Assembly (NCBI GenBank): GCA_038317345.1 | Contig: JBBQBH010000013.1 | Location: 1 to 59,245 of the forward strand | Source: Mayfieldus sp038317345 | Lineage (GTDB): Bacteria; Actinomycetota; Thermoleophilia; Solirubrobacterales; 70-9 | Reading direction: 5' to 3' | DNA length: 59,245 nt | Part shown: positions 39,360 through 48,260 of the stretch, one piece after another | Layout of the letters: each line of letters starts with the position of its first letter | Position numbering within the stretch: the stretch's first letter is position 1 | Position numbers and translations under genes: made by a program | The notes under the pieces: generated by a model | What the model was told of the DNA's origin: nothing | Databases searched by the model: none | The model's input: the letters and a program-made list of their open reading frames with translations, nothing else

Positions 39360-40151
39360 TTGGCGCCCCCGGACGAGGTCGCCCAGCGAGATGACTGGGA
39401 CCGGCATTGGCTGGAATACGCCGATGCGGCCGAGCAGAACGCGGCCCAGCAGTACCGGCGGCGGCTCGTCTTCGATCTGATGGCTCTGGGTCAGGAGCCC
39501 GGACGAATCCTCGACATCGGAAGCGGCCAGGGGGATTTCGCCGCCGAGCTTCTGCTGCGCGATTCGGGCGCCGACCTGCTGGGCCTGGAGCTCAGCGAGG
39601 CTGGCGTCGAGATCGCGCAACGCAAGGTCCCAGGTGCCCGCTTCGAGCAGCGAGACCTGCTGCAGGCCGGCGAGCCTCCGCTCGAGCAGCGGGGATGGGC
39701 AACGCAGGCCGTCTGCTCGGAGGTCCTGGAGCACGTGCCGGAGCCGCGTCGGCTTCTGCAAAACGCCACCCCCTACATGGCGCCGGGCTGCCGGCTCGTG
39801 GTCACGGTGCCCGGCGGGCCGATGTCCGCTTTCGACCGCCACATCGGCCACCGGCAGCACTTCTCCGCCGCGGCGCTGCGCGGATTACTGCAGGAGGCCG
39901 GATTCGAAGTCGAGTTGGCGGGGGGCGCCGGGTTTCCCTTCTTCAACCTCTACCGGCTGGTGGTGATCGCCCGCGGCCAGCGGGTCGTCGACGACGCCAC
40001 AAGCGCCCGGGGGGACTCAGAATCGCGCCTTGCCCGGGCGGCGATGACTACTTTCCGGGCGCTATTCCGCGTCAATCTGCCGATCGGGCGGTTGGGATGG
40101 CAGACGATCGCAGTCGCGCGCCGACCGGCGCAAGAGCCCGCCGGCGGCTGA
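39360..40151 (+). CDS. Class I SAM-dependent methyltransferase
   Basis: 263 aa with TTG start at 39360, 5 bp after the transaldolase stop; no Shine-Dalgarno is visible, so coupling by re-initiation is likely. SAM loop GRILDIGSGQGDFAAELLL, LLGLELSEAGVEIAQRKVPGA, QAVCSEVLEHVPEPRRLLQNATPYMAPGCRLVVTVPGGPMSAFDRHIGHRQHFS: the GGPMSxFDRHIGHxxHFS block is a recognisable signature of one glycan-locus methyltransferase subgroup. C-terminal RLGWQTIAVARRP. Confidence 0.85.
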   Translation: MAPPDEVAQRDDWDRHWLEYADAAEQNAAQQYRRRLVFDLMALGQEPGRILDIGSGQGDFAAELLLRDSGADLLGLELSEAGVEIAQRKVPGARFEQRDLLQAGEPPLEQRGWATQAVCSEVLEHVPEPRRLLQNATPYMAPGCRLVVTVPGGPMSAFDRHIGHRQHFSAAALRGLLQEAGFEVELAGGAGFPFFNLYRLVVIARGQRVVDDATSARGDSESRLARAAMTTFRALFRVNLPIGRLGWQTIAVARRPAQEPAGG

Positions 40152-40169
40152 GCCCGGCCCTCTCCCAAC

Positions 40170-43100
40170 ATGCACCCCACCGCAGCAGAGCTTCGACGCA
40201 GCGCGGCGCTTCGCGCGCTCGCGGCGGTCCTGATTTCCGCCGCCGCCACGACCCTTGCCATCGTCGCTGCCTGGGGCCCGCTCGACGTCCACACCGACGT
40301 CATCGGCTATCCGATCTTCAAGGACTTCAACTACGACAACTACTTCAACGCCTACTACCTTGTGGTGGGGTTCTTCCCGATCGCGGCGCTGCTGCTGTTC
40401 CTTGGCCTCACCCGGCTTGCGCCGAGGATCGGGCTCGCTGTGCCCGGGCCGCGCGGCAGCCTTCGGCCCTCCACGCCGGGACCCGAAGAGCCGTCGCCGC
40501 TGGCGAGCGAGCCACCGCTGTCCGAGGCGTCGGAGACCCGGCGCTGGGTTGTTTGCGCCGCGCGGATCGGGTTCGTCGGCGCGGTGCTGGGTCTCGAGAC
40601 CGGGATCACCGTCGACTCGATCCGGCCCGGATTTGCCGCCGGGGTCGCGGCCTATGCGCTGGCAGCTGTACTCGCCGCCTACCTCCTGGGCAGATGGAAG
40701 CGCGACTGGTCTTTCGAGGCGCGTCTGGCCGCGGTCAACTCATTTGGCGCGCTTCTCCCCGTCGCCGGGCTCGTCGCGGTCTCGATGCATACCCGGGTTT
40801 ACATCGACAGCACTGCGTCGGTGCGCCATTACCCATGGTTCCCGTTCTGGCTTGCGCTGCCCATCGTCTCCGCTCTGGCGGCGATCGTCGGAGTTGCGCT
40901 TCGCCGCGCCAACTCCGCTGCTGGGGCGATCGGAATCGAACGAAGGGCCCTGTTGCTGGTCGCGGCGCCGGTTGCGCTTGTCCTCTTCCTTCAGTCGCTG
41001 CCCGGCGAGTCCGGAACGATCGACTTCTTCCACGGCGGGGAGCAGATCGTCGGCTCCAAGTTGGTCCTGAACGGATGGTTCCCCTGGCGCGACGTCGTCC
41101 TCACCCACGGGATCATGCAGGACGTCGTATACAGCTTTGGCCGGGGCGTCTTCGGGAACAGCTTTTGGGGCCACTTTGCCGGCATAGCGATGATCATGAA
41201 GCCCCTCTACCTGGTCTCGGTCTTCTTCCTGATCGTCTACCTGGTGGGGCGCAACTGGTTGTTCCTGCTCTTCGCGGCCCTGCTGCTGATCGGGCCGAAT
41301 GTGGCGCCCGAGAACTTCCGACTGATCCTCTGGCCTCTGATCCTGTTGCTGCTGGCCGTCGATCTGGACCGCCCGACAGCCCTGAAGTCCGTCGGACTCG
41401 CATTCCTCGTGGTCGTCCAGACGGTCCTCACGCCGGAGGCCGTGCCGGCGGTGGTCGCGATCATGGTGGTGCTGGTTCTGTACGAGTGGTACCACCGCAA
41501 GCCAGGCATCGGCATCGCCTCCACCTTTTCGCGCACGCTCTGGGTCGCGGGCGCCGGAATCGGGTTCGCCAGCCTCTTCGCCGGCTACCTGGCGGCTCAC
41601 CACGCGCTCGACGACTTCGTCTACATCTCAATCGCCCTCGTGCATGGGCACGCTGCGTCCGGAGCCATGCCCCCGGAACCGAACCCAGGCTCGGTTTCGG
41701 ACGCAGGGCTCGACGCCCTGGCGCTGATTCCGGTGGCGGCGCTGCTGGTCTCGTTCGCATACGCCGTCGTTCGGGTGCGATTGCGGCAGGGCTTCTACAC
41801 CGCGGATTGGGTGATGGGCGCGGCCGCGATCTTCCTGCTCTTCTACTACCCGAAGTTCCTTTCGCGAATGGACACGGGTCACGTCTACCAGCCGTTCGTG
41901 GCCGGCCTGCCGCTTTACCTCTACATCATCTACCGAGTTGTCACCGCGATCGAGCGGATGATCCGCAATCGCTGGCGGGGGAATCTCGTCGCCAATTTGA
42001 CCGCTCACCCTGTGAGCCTTTCGCTCGTCGTGCTGGTCACAGCGCTCTCCTGGGGGACCTACCACGACCGAATCGGGCAGGCTCCCGCCTTGTACCGCCC
42101 CGGGGTCTCGGCGCCGCCCCAATACGCGCGCATCGGCTACACACAGGTCTTCGACGGCAAGGCGTATCGGGACGTGAAGCGAGTCGTCGACGCCTACCTC
42201 AGCCCCAACGATCGGCTCTTCGACTTCTCGAACACGCCGATGCTGTTCTTCTACGTGATGGGTCGATACCCGAGCACGCGCTACTTCCACGTAAGCCTCG
42301 TCCTCTCGGCGGAGCTTCAGAAAGACCTCATCGACCGGCTCGAGAAAGCGCCCCCGAAGCTGGTCGTCTTCGACAACGACAGCCTCCCGTTTATCGGACT
42401 GTCCAACTGGGACGGAATCCCCAACATGGTTCGCAACTATCTCGTCGGCCAGTGGATTCTCGATCGTTACCGCCCACTGCTCTGGACTCACGGTTTCACG
42501 ATCTATGCGCGCCGCGACATGGCCCCGCCTTCGAAGGTCAACCTGCACCTGGCCCAGAAGCCCGTCACACAAGGCGTTGCCTACTCGGTCGAGCCGTGCA
42601 CGTGGGGGTCGGCGCCCAACTTCCTCTCCGGCCCCGGTATGCCGGGACCGGAGGCAGGCGGTGTCGGCGCTCACGCACGAGCTGTTTCACCCGAGATCAC
42701 GATTGTCGGCTGGGCCGGGGACCCTGGTGCCAAGCTGCCTGCCCGGGAGGTGATCACGACGATCGACGGAAAGGTCGTCGGTCGCACCAAGCCGCATCTC
42801 ATGCGCCCGGACCTCGTCGCATACGGGCTGCCGAAGGGGTTTGGGACAGCCGGGTTTCAGATGCAAGTCCAGGGTGCGCCGCCGGGACAACCCGGCAGGT
42901 TGCGCGTCTTCGGAGTCTCCCGCGACGGGCAGCTGACCGAGCTCGTAGGCCAGGGCGCGAAGCCGGCCAAGGGGACGATCCAGGTCGGCGGGCGTGAGGT
43001 CCAGCTCGACCCCACGGCGGTCTACGGTCAGATCAACAGCACGACCCGCACCCAGGCGGTGCAGTTCAGACTGCCCCGCGGATCGCGCTGGACCGACTAC

Positions 43101-43340
43101 CGATGGTTGGAGGTGGATGCCGGCAAGAACGGCTTCAAGCGGGGCAACTTCACCGTCTACGATCGCCCGACCCGCCCATCCACCGGGCGCGAGATCACGT
43201 TCCAGACGCTCGACAGCTCACCCGACCGCTACATCGTCCCGGTCGGCAGCTGCGCCCAGTGGCACGCATATCGTGGGCACCGTTTGTTCCTCAACTTCGA
43301 CGTCCCCGAGGACATCTCCGCAGTACGACTGATTCGATAG
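40170..43340 (+). CDS. Very large polytopic membrane protein, possible GT-C glycosyltransferase, with extracytoplasmic C-terminal region
   Basis: 1056 aa. At least ten hydrophobic segments over residues 15-620 (examples LRALAAVLISAAATTLAIVA, VVGFFPIAALLLFLGLTRL, PLYLVSVFFLIVYLVG, LILWPLILLLLAVDL, VVAIMVVLVLYEW). A loop DFFHGGEQIVGSKLVLNGWFPWRD near 285-310 has acidic residues as in GT-C catalytic loops. The rest (about 620-1056) is soluble: first a domain with Asp/Tyr loops, then beta-rich segments (TIVGWAGDPGAKLPAREVI and PSTGREITFQTLD). Gene length and layout fit lipid-linked-sugar transferases acting outside, but no family was recognised. 18 bp after the methyltransferase. Confidence 0.75.
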   Translation: MHPTAAELRRSAALRALAAVLISAAATTLAIVAAWGPLDVHTDVIGYPIFKDFNYDNYFNAYYLVVGFFPIAALLLFLGLTRLAPRIGLAVPGPRGSLRPSTPGPEEPSPLASEPPLSEASETRRWVVCAARIGFVGAVLGLETGITVDSIRPGFAAGVAAYALAAVLAAYLLGRWKRDWSFEARLAAVNSFGALLPVAGLVAVSMHTRVYIDSTASVRHYPWFPFWLALPIVSALAAIVGVALRRANSAAGAIGIERRALLLVAAPVALVLFLQSLPGESGTIDFFHGGEQIVGSKLVLNGWFPWRDVVLTHGIMQDVVYSFGRGVFGNSFWGHFAGIAMIMKPLYLVSVFFLIVYLVGRNWLFLLFAALLLIGPNVAPENFRLILWPLILLLLAVDLDRPTALKSVGLAFLVVVQTVLTPEAVPAVVAIMVVLVLYEWYHRKPGIGIASTFSRTLWVAGAGIGFASLFAGYLAAHHALDDFVYISIALVHGHAASGAMPPEPNPGSVSDAGLDALALIPVAALLVSFAYAVVRVRLRQGFYTADWVMGAAAIFLLFYYPKFLSRMDTGHVYQPFVAGLPLYLYIIYRVVTAIERMIRNRWRGNLVANLTAHPVSLSLVVLVTALSWGTYHDRIGQAPALYRPGVSAPPQYARIGYTQVFDGKAYRDVKRVVDAYLSPNDRLFDFSNTPMLFFYVMGRYPSTRYFHVSLVLSAELQKDLIDRLEKAPPKLVVFDNDSLPFIGLSNWDGIPNMVRNYLVGQWILDRYRPLLWTHGFTIYARRDMAPPSKVNLHLAQKPVTQGVAYSVEPCTWGSAPNFLSGPGMPGPEAGGVGAHARAVSPEITIVGWAGDPGAKLPAREVITTIDGKVVGRTKPHLMRPDLVAYGLPKGFGTAGFQMQVQGAPPGQPGRLRVFGVSRDGQLTELVGQGAKPAKGTIQVGGREVQLDPTAVYGQINSTTRTQAVQFRLPRGSRWTDYRWLEVDAGKNGFKRGNFTVYDRPTRPSTGREITFQTLDSSPDRYIVPVGSCAQWHAYRGHRLFLNFDVPEDISAVRLIR

Positions 43341-43344
43341 GGCG

Positions 43345-44484
43345 ATGTCGGGGCCCACGGAACGCGCAATCCCCTTCGTCGACCTTCGCGCCGCACACGA
43401 GGACATCGGCGCGGAGCTGCATGCCGCCGTTTCCCGGGTGGTCGATTCGGGCTGGTACCTGCTCGGTCCCGAGCTGGAGTCGTTCGAGAGCGAATTCGCC
43501 GAGTACTGCGGCACCCACCATTGCGTCGGAGTCGGAAGCGGGCTGAGCGCCCTGGAGCTTGCCCTGCGGGCGGCCGGGGTCAGACCAGGCGACGAGGTCA
43601 TCGTGCCGGCCTACACCTGGGTCGCGACCTGGATCGCGGTGACCGAGACCGGCGCCCGGCCGGTCCCGGTCGACGTCGAGGAGCAGACCTACAACATCGA
43701 CGCGAGCCAGATCGCGGCCGCGATCACCTCCAGCACGGCGGCGATCGTCCCGGTTCACCTGCGCGGTGAGCCGGCGGACATGGACGCCGTCACCGAGATC
43801 GCCGAGGCGCATGGACTGGCCGTGATCGAGGACGCGGCACAGGCGCACGGGGCCATGCATCGTGGACGCAGGGTTGGAAGCCTCGGGGCGGCGGCGGCCT
43901 TCTCCTTCTATCCGACCAAGAACCTCGGCGCGCTGGGAGACGGCGGCGCCGTGACCACCGACGACGACGAGATCGCCGACCGAGTCCGGCTGCTGCGCAA
44001 CTACGGGCAGCGGGACCGTTACTCGATCGAGACGGCTGGGGTGAACTCGCGGCTGGCCGAGATCCAGGCGGCGGTCCTGCGCGCGAAGCTCCCCCACCTC
44101 GATGGTTGGAACGAGGCCAGGGGCCGGCTCGCCGAGATCTACCGCCAGGCATTCGTGGATCAGGACTCGCTGCTGGTCCCCGAGGTCCCTGACTGGGCGC
44201 AACCCGCATGGCACTTGTTCGTCGTCGGGCATCCTGACCGCGACGCGTGCCGCGCGGCTCTGCAGGAGCAGGGAATCCAGACCCTCGTCCACTACCCGGT
44301 GCCGCCCCACCTCTCGGGCGCATATCCCGACTACGCCGAGCTGCGGGGCAGCCTGCCGGTGACCGAGCGCCTGGCGGAAAAGACACTGAGCCTGCCGATG
44401 TATCCGCAACTCGATCCGGAGGCCTGTGCCAGGGTCGCTCGGACGGTCATTGAAACCGTGGGTCCCAGCACGGTTTCCAGCTGA
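43345..44484 (+). CDS. DegT/DnrJ/EryC1/StrS sugar aminotransferase (FdtB/QdtB-like)
   Basis: 379 aa, ATG 43345 four bases after the membrane protein stop. PLP-dependent: IPFVDLRAAHEDIGAEL, VGVGSGLSALELALRAAGVRPGDEVIVPAYTWVATW, AVIEDAAQAHGA and the PLP Lys192 in FYPTKNLGALGDGG; C-terminal VHYPVPPHLSGAY and LSLPMYPQL. Makes 3- or 4-amino sugars on nucleotide carriers. With the FdtA-type ketoisomerase at 52644 and the acyltransferase at 49242, it fits dTDP-3-amino-3,6-dideoxyhexose (Fuc3N/Qui3N) synthesis. Confidence 0.92.
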   Translation: MSGPTERAIPFVDLRAAHEDIGAELHAAVSRVVDSGWYLLGPELESFESEFAEYCGTHHCVGVGSGLSALELALRAAGVRPGDEVIVPAYTWVATWIAVTETGARPVPVDVEEQTYNIDASQIAAAITSSTAAIVPVHLRGEPADMDAVTEIAEAHGLAVIEDAAQAHGAMHRGRRVGSLGAAAAFSFYPTKNLGALGDGGAVTTDDDEIADRVRLLRNYGQRDRYSIETAGVNSRLAEIQAAVLRAKLPHLDGWNEARGRLAEIYRQAFVDQDSLLVPEVPDWAQPAWHLFVVGHPDRDACRAALQEQGIQTLVHYPVPPHLSGAYPDYAELRGSLPVTERLAEKTLSLPMYPQLDPEACARVARTVIETVGPSTVSS

Positions 44485-44511
44485 CCCAGCTTCTCTAGCA
44501 TCCTGCGCGGG

Positions 44512-45535
44512 ATGCCAGACCCCGGACAAGAGTTCCCGGCCAATGCCGACGAGCTGCGCGTCAGCGCGCTGCTCAACGATTGGTGGTACTACAGCGTGGA
44601 GCTGTTGCCCGGGGTGATCGCCGAGGGTGCATACCCCGCGTCAGTCCCGATGCTGCCGCGCCTGCTGCTGCGCCGCTGCAGGCTGAAGGCGACGGAGTGT
44701 CTCGATCTGGGCACGATGGAGGGCCTGGCCCCGGTGCTGATGGCGCGAGGAGGTGCCGCGAGGGTCGTCGCGGTGGACGGATCCGACCATTGCCTGGAGA
44801 AGCTCGCCGCCGTCAAGCACTACTACGGAGTCTCGTTTGAATACCGGACCGTGGGTCCGATGTACTCGCTGTCCGAGAAACTCGATGGCGACGGATTTGA
44901 CCTGATCAATTGCTCCGGCCTGCTGTACCACGTCTTCTCGCCGCTGATGGTGATTGCCGGCCTGCGTGCGGCCCTGAAGCGGGGCGGCCTGATGATCGTC
45001 TCGACGAACGTATTCGTGGACAGGGGTTTCAGTGCCGAGTTCAACGCTGCGGGGCGGCTCCAGGAAGAGCCGAACACGTTTTGGTACCTGTCTGACAGGA
45101 TTGCTCGACTACATGCTGCGCTACCTGCGGCTTGCCCCGATCGACTGCCTCTACGTCCCCCATGACGCACTCGAGACCCCCTGGCGGATGAAGACCGGGA
45201 CCGAGTCCGGATATGCGTCGGTCCTTTGCCGAGCGGTTGACCGCGAGCTGCCTTCATCGGGCGATGCCTGGATGGCCGAGTCGGCGAAGGGATCGTGGGA
45301 GTACGAATGGATTCCCGACTGGGACCGTGCACGCTCACAGCCGCTCTCAAAGATCAGTGCTAAGCGCTCGGACGCACACTCCAGAAAGGACCTCGGCTTC
45401 ACTTGGCTACAGCGCCTGGGTCGAACGACGCCCCGAGTAATCGACATCACCTCCGCCATCGAGAAGCAGCCACCAGTGCTTCAGGCGGAAAGCCCCTCGG
45501 ATTCGCACAGACTTAGTCTCGATGATGTCTCGTAG
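44512..45535 (+). pseudogene. SAM-dependent methyltransferase split by a frameshift
   Basis: The first frame (44512-45165) gives a methyltransferase N-terminal part: CLDLGTMEGLAPVLMARGGA, LINCSGLLYHVFSPLMVIAGL, then FNAAGRLQEEPNTFWYLS. After TCT at 45091-45093 the continuation is in the next frame (ORF ending 45535): TGLLDYMLRYLRLAPIDCLY and VPHDALETPWRMKTGTESGY. Joining the frames by dropping one base (for example G45094) restores a coherent protein of about 340 aa; total 1024 nt is 3n+1. The break lies in a perfect hairpin CCTGTC-T-GACAGG (45087-45099). Either a real inactivating indel or a base-calling error; it lies at the end of the operon. Confidence 0.72.
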
Positions 45536-45574
45536 CCGGCTCGCCCATGATCCCCGCCGGCTGCTCCCCGCAGC
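45534..45574. terminator. Candidate bidirectional terminator between convergent glycan runs
   Basis: Two overlapping hairpins: AGCCGGC (45534-45540) with GCCGGCT (45556-45562), and GCTGC (45560-45564) with GCAGC (45570-45574) around TCCCC. They fill the 46-bp space between the frameshifted methyltransferase and the reverse GT2. No T-tract, so factor-independent termination is not assured. Confidence 0.35.
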
Positions 45575-45581
45575 GGCGAAC

Positions 45582-46484
45582 CTATTCGACGTCGGGCACC
45601 CGGCCCGCTGTCCACTCCTCGACCTTGCGCCTGTGCTCGTACTTGTCGAAGACGACCTCGTCGACCATCCCGAAGTGGACTCCCGCGCGCAGCATCCGTT
45701 GGCATAGCGACCAGTCGTTGGGCACCTCGTAGATCGCGTCAACGAGCTCGGACTCGAAGAACCGAAGGCCGGAATGGTAGATCGAGGCCTGGGTGCCGAA
45801 CTGCCCGTGGGCAGGCGGGAATTCCCCCAGCTCCAGGTCGTCCCCATCTGGGAAATGGACGCACTGGCGCCCGTAGCAATGCTCGTAGCGGTGCTCCTGC
45901 GCGGCGCGGAGCAGGGTCTCAGTGTGGTTGGGCCGGATCGCATCGTCGTCGGACTGGTGTGCGAGCCAGCGCCCGCGCACGCGTGAGGCTCCCTCGTTGA
46001 AGGGAGGCGTGCCGAGGACGAACCACCTCTTCGCCTCGTCTTCCGGATAGGGGCCGCGCACGGCGCGGTTGTAATAGGTGACGCGGGGGTCGTCGAGCTC
46101 GGCGATCACCTCGCCGGTCTGAGGGGGCGCGGCGTCACCGACTACGATCACCTCGAGGTTCGAGTAGCTCTGGTTGAGGATCGACGGCAGTGAGATGTCC
46201 CGCAGGCTCTCGGAGTTGGTGTAGGTCGCAACCACGAACGAGACCAGCGGCTCGGACTCAGTGAAGGCGAGCTCGTAGTCCTCGCTCGCCCGCAGCGCGT
46301 AGAGGCGCTGCCGGTTCGCCGGCTCCTCGTCGTAGATGTGGCGCAGCATCGCCAGGGCGCGATCGAGCTGCTCACGTGTGTCCGCGACCGCCTCCTGGAT
46401 CGCGTCCACCTTGTGGCTCAGCTCGACGTAGGGGCGAATCAGGCGTTCCTTGCTACGTCGCGGGAGGATCGGCATCTTCGTCAA
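45582..46484 (-). CDS. Glycosyltransferase family 2
   Basis: 300 aa. N-terminal coiled-coil-like region (VELSHKVDAIQEAVADTREQ, residues about 20-50), then GT-A core LVSFVVATYTNSESLRDISLPSILNQSYSNLEVIVVGD, WLAHQSDDDAIRPNHTE (DDD metal motif), and EVVFDKYEHRRKVEEW at the end. Inverting sugar transfer expected. ATG 46484 overlaps the stop of the upstream methyltransferase (ATGA); last gene of the reverse run. Confidence 0.88.
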   Translation of the reverse strand: MTKMPILPRRSKERLIRPYVELSHKVDAIQEAVADTREQLDRALAMLRHIYDEEPANRQRLYALRASEDYELAFTESEPLVSFVVATYTNSESLRDISLPSILNQSYSNLEVIVVGDAAPPQTGEVIAELDDPRVTYYNRAVRGPYPEDEAKRWFVLGTPPFNEGASRVRGRWLAHQSDDDAIRPNHTETLLRAAQEHRYEHCYGRQCVHFPDGDDLELGEFPPAHGQFGTQASIYHSGLRFFESELVDAIYEVPNDWSLCQRMLRAGVHFGMVDEVVFDKYEHRRKVEEWTAGRVPDVE

Positions 46485-47263
46485 TCCACGACGATGTAGG
46501 TGCGGTCCGGCAGGAATCGCGAGCGGCGCATCGTGTAGCTGTCGAGACCGATGACCTCCCGGAAGGCGACCGTCTCCCCGGGAAACTCTCTGGCGTTCAG
46601 CTCGTCCATCGCCAAGACCGACCCACGAACCAGGTGGGGGCGGATCGCCTCCAGGCAGGCCTTTGTCGGTTCGTAGAGCTGCATGTCGAAGTACGCGAGG
46701 GCGACGATCGTCTCGGGATGGGCGCCGAGGTACTCGGTGATCGTCTTCGCCGCGTCGCCGGCCACGACCTCGTGCTTACGGATGTGGCTCATCGGGTTCT
46801 CAAGCTCATGGCACTCGATGACCTGGGTGAGGTGCTCGGGATAGTCCGATCCCACCGCGTAGGCCCCCCGATGCACCAGTGGGTCGGACCCGTCCTCGGG
46901 ACGGGCTTCCGGGTAGCCGCCGAAGGTGTCGAAGCCGATCACTCGCCGGTTGTAGTTGTAGGGCTCGTGGACTGCGCGCAGGGACTCGAAGAGGGCGAGA
47001 TTGGCGCCCCACCAGACGCCGAATTCCATGATCACGCCCGGTGTCGGCTTGATCAGCTCGTAGAGCTCGTTGATCCACAGCAGCTTGGCGAGCGCCGAGC
47101 TGCGCATGTAGAGGGGCAGGTTGACCAGCAGGTCGTCGAGCGGCAGCGGCGTTTCCTCGTACAGGCGCTTGAGCGTCTCCCGATTCTCGAGCTGCTGCTC
47201 CGAGGCCCGCACACTCAGCCGGGTGGCGGGCGTCGCCGGTATGTCAGTTGGGCCTTTGGACAT
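46481..47263 (-). CDS. TylF-like class I methyltransferase
   Basis: 260 aa. SAM domain: VIMEFGVWWGANLALFESLRAVHEPYNYNRRVIGFDTFGGYPEA, VALAYFDMQLYEPTKACLEAIRPHLVRGSVLAMDELN. The E-F-G-V-W-G loop and Asp-rich metal-type strand (FDMQLYEPT) resemble the TylF/MycF group that methylates sugars, though the fit is looser than for 35072-35830. Upstream partner of the GT2. The 77-bp gap to the propeller gene holds a weak GCCGC/GCGGC inverted repeat only. Confidence 0.75.
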   Translation of the reverse strand: MSKGPTDIPATPATRLSVRASEQQLENRETLKRLYEETPLPLDDLLVNLPLYMRSSALAKLLWINELYELIKPTPGVIMEFGVWWGANLALFESLRAVHEPYNYNRRVIGFDTFGGYPEARPEDGSDPLVHRGAYAVGSDYPEHLTQVIECHELENPMSHIRKHEVVAGDAAKTITEYLGAHPETIVALAYFDMQLYEPTKACLEAIRPHLVRGSVLAMDELNAREFPGETVAFREVIGLDSYTMRRSRFLPDRTYIVVD

Positions 47264-47340
47264 CGATCGGCCGCCTTTGAGCGGCTCGGCGACGCTACCA
47301 AAGCCCCGTCGCCCCAGAGCAATCTTCCTGGCGCCCCGAG

Positions 47341-48258
47341 CTAGGCATGATCTATCTCGGCCCAGCCGAAGCCGTTTCGGCCGCGCCCGTTACCGTTGTA
47401 GAACAGGTAGGTGCGGTCGCCGTTTCTCACGACGCTGCCGTAGGCGACCATCTCGGAGTCCCAGCCGCTGGGAGAGACGTCGATCCCTACCTCATCGTCG
47501 CGGCGCTCCCAATTCACGCCGTCGGCCGAACGCGCGAAGCCGAGTCTGTAGTCCTTCGACCGCGTCCGGATCGAGTAGAGCATCGCCCAGCCGTCCTCCT
47601 CGTCCCAGACCCACGGCCGGCCGAAGGCGTGCTCGTCGTCATCGGCGAAGTCGAGGCAGACCTGGCCTTCTCCCGGCCACGAGACCCCGTCGGGGGACTC
47701 GACATACCGCATGTTGTAGACCGGCAGCGGCTTGTCGCCGACGGTCGTCCACTCGCCACCCCCGACGTACCACATCTGGAACCCCTCGCCGGAACGGCGT
47801 ACGAAGGCCGACGTCCGGTTCAGCGGCTCGGCATCGCTTCGCTCGAGAACCGGAACCCGCTGTACGCGTTCGAAGGACTCGCCCCCGTCCGACGACGCCG
47901 CGAGGCCCTGGAACTGGAAGTAGCGGACCTTCGACCCGCGCTGGTAGCCGACGTAGTACATGAGCAGGCGGTCGTCCACCTCCAAGACGCAAGTGGGCAC
48001 GACCCCGAACTCGTCGAACATCCCGGGGGCGCCGATGTCGAGGACCGGCTGCGGGGAGACCCCGACGATCTCGGCCGGTGCGTCGGCACGGACATCGACG
48101 TACCCGACACGTCCCACGGTGTCCGCGTCGCAGAACGCAACGTAGAGGCGCAGGACGTCCTCGTCGCGACGATGCGGAGTAGGTGGGAAGGCGTACTGCT
48201 GCGCCCACTCGAGGTCGCCCGGCGGAGAGTAGATATGGCCTTTCTTCTCCCAGCGCAT
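47341..48258 (-). CDS. Five-bladed beta-propeller protein, glycosidase-like (GH43/GH32/GH130 type)
   Basis: 305 aa, ATG 48258 two bases after the GNAT stop. Repeated blade-like segments with W/Y and Asp/Glu: VLRLYVAFCDADTVGRVGYVDV, LMYYVGYQRGSKVRYFQFQGLA, FQMWYVGGGEWTTVGDKPLPV, GRPWVWDEEDGWAMLYSIRTR and RTYLFYNGNGRGRNGFGWAE. This spacing matches beta-propeller glycoside hydrolases/phosphorylases, but catalytic acids are not certain and there is no signal peptide, so it would act in the cytoplasm. It may be a phosphorylase or a non-catalytic relative. Confidence 0.65.
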   Translation of the reverse strand: MRWEKKGHIYSPPGDLEWAQQYAFPPTPHRRDEDVLRLYVAFCDADTVGRVGYVDVRADAPAEIVGVSPQPVLDIGAPGMFDEFGVVPTCVLEVDDRLLMYYVGYQRGSKVRYFQFQGLAASSDGGESFERVQRVPVLERSDAEPLNRTSAFVRRSGEGFQMWYVGGGEWTTVGDKPLPVYNMRYVESPDGVSWPGEGQVCLDFADDDEHAFGRPWVWDEEDGWAMLYSIRTRSKDYRLGFARSADGVNWERRDDEVGIDVSPSGWDSEMVAYGSVVRNGDRTYLFYNGNGRGRNGFGWAEIDHA

Positions 48259-48260
48259 CG

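Noticed and set aside
39407..42997. 1196-codon open frame on the forward strand overlapping the methyltransferase and the large membrane protein
   Set aside because: Arg/Gly/Ala/Pro-rich translation without motifs, in another frame over two genes with clear family features; expected stop-poor shadow of high-GC DNA.
45087..45099. Programmed ribosomal frameshift at the methyltransferase break
   Set aside because: The hairpin contains the switch point instead of lying downstream, and no slippery heptamer or Shine-Dalgarno-like stimulator is seen; indel or read error is simpler.
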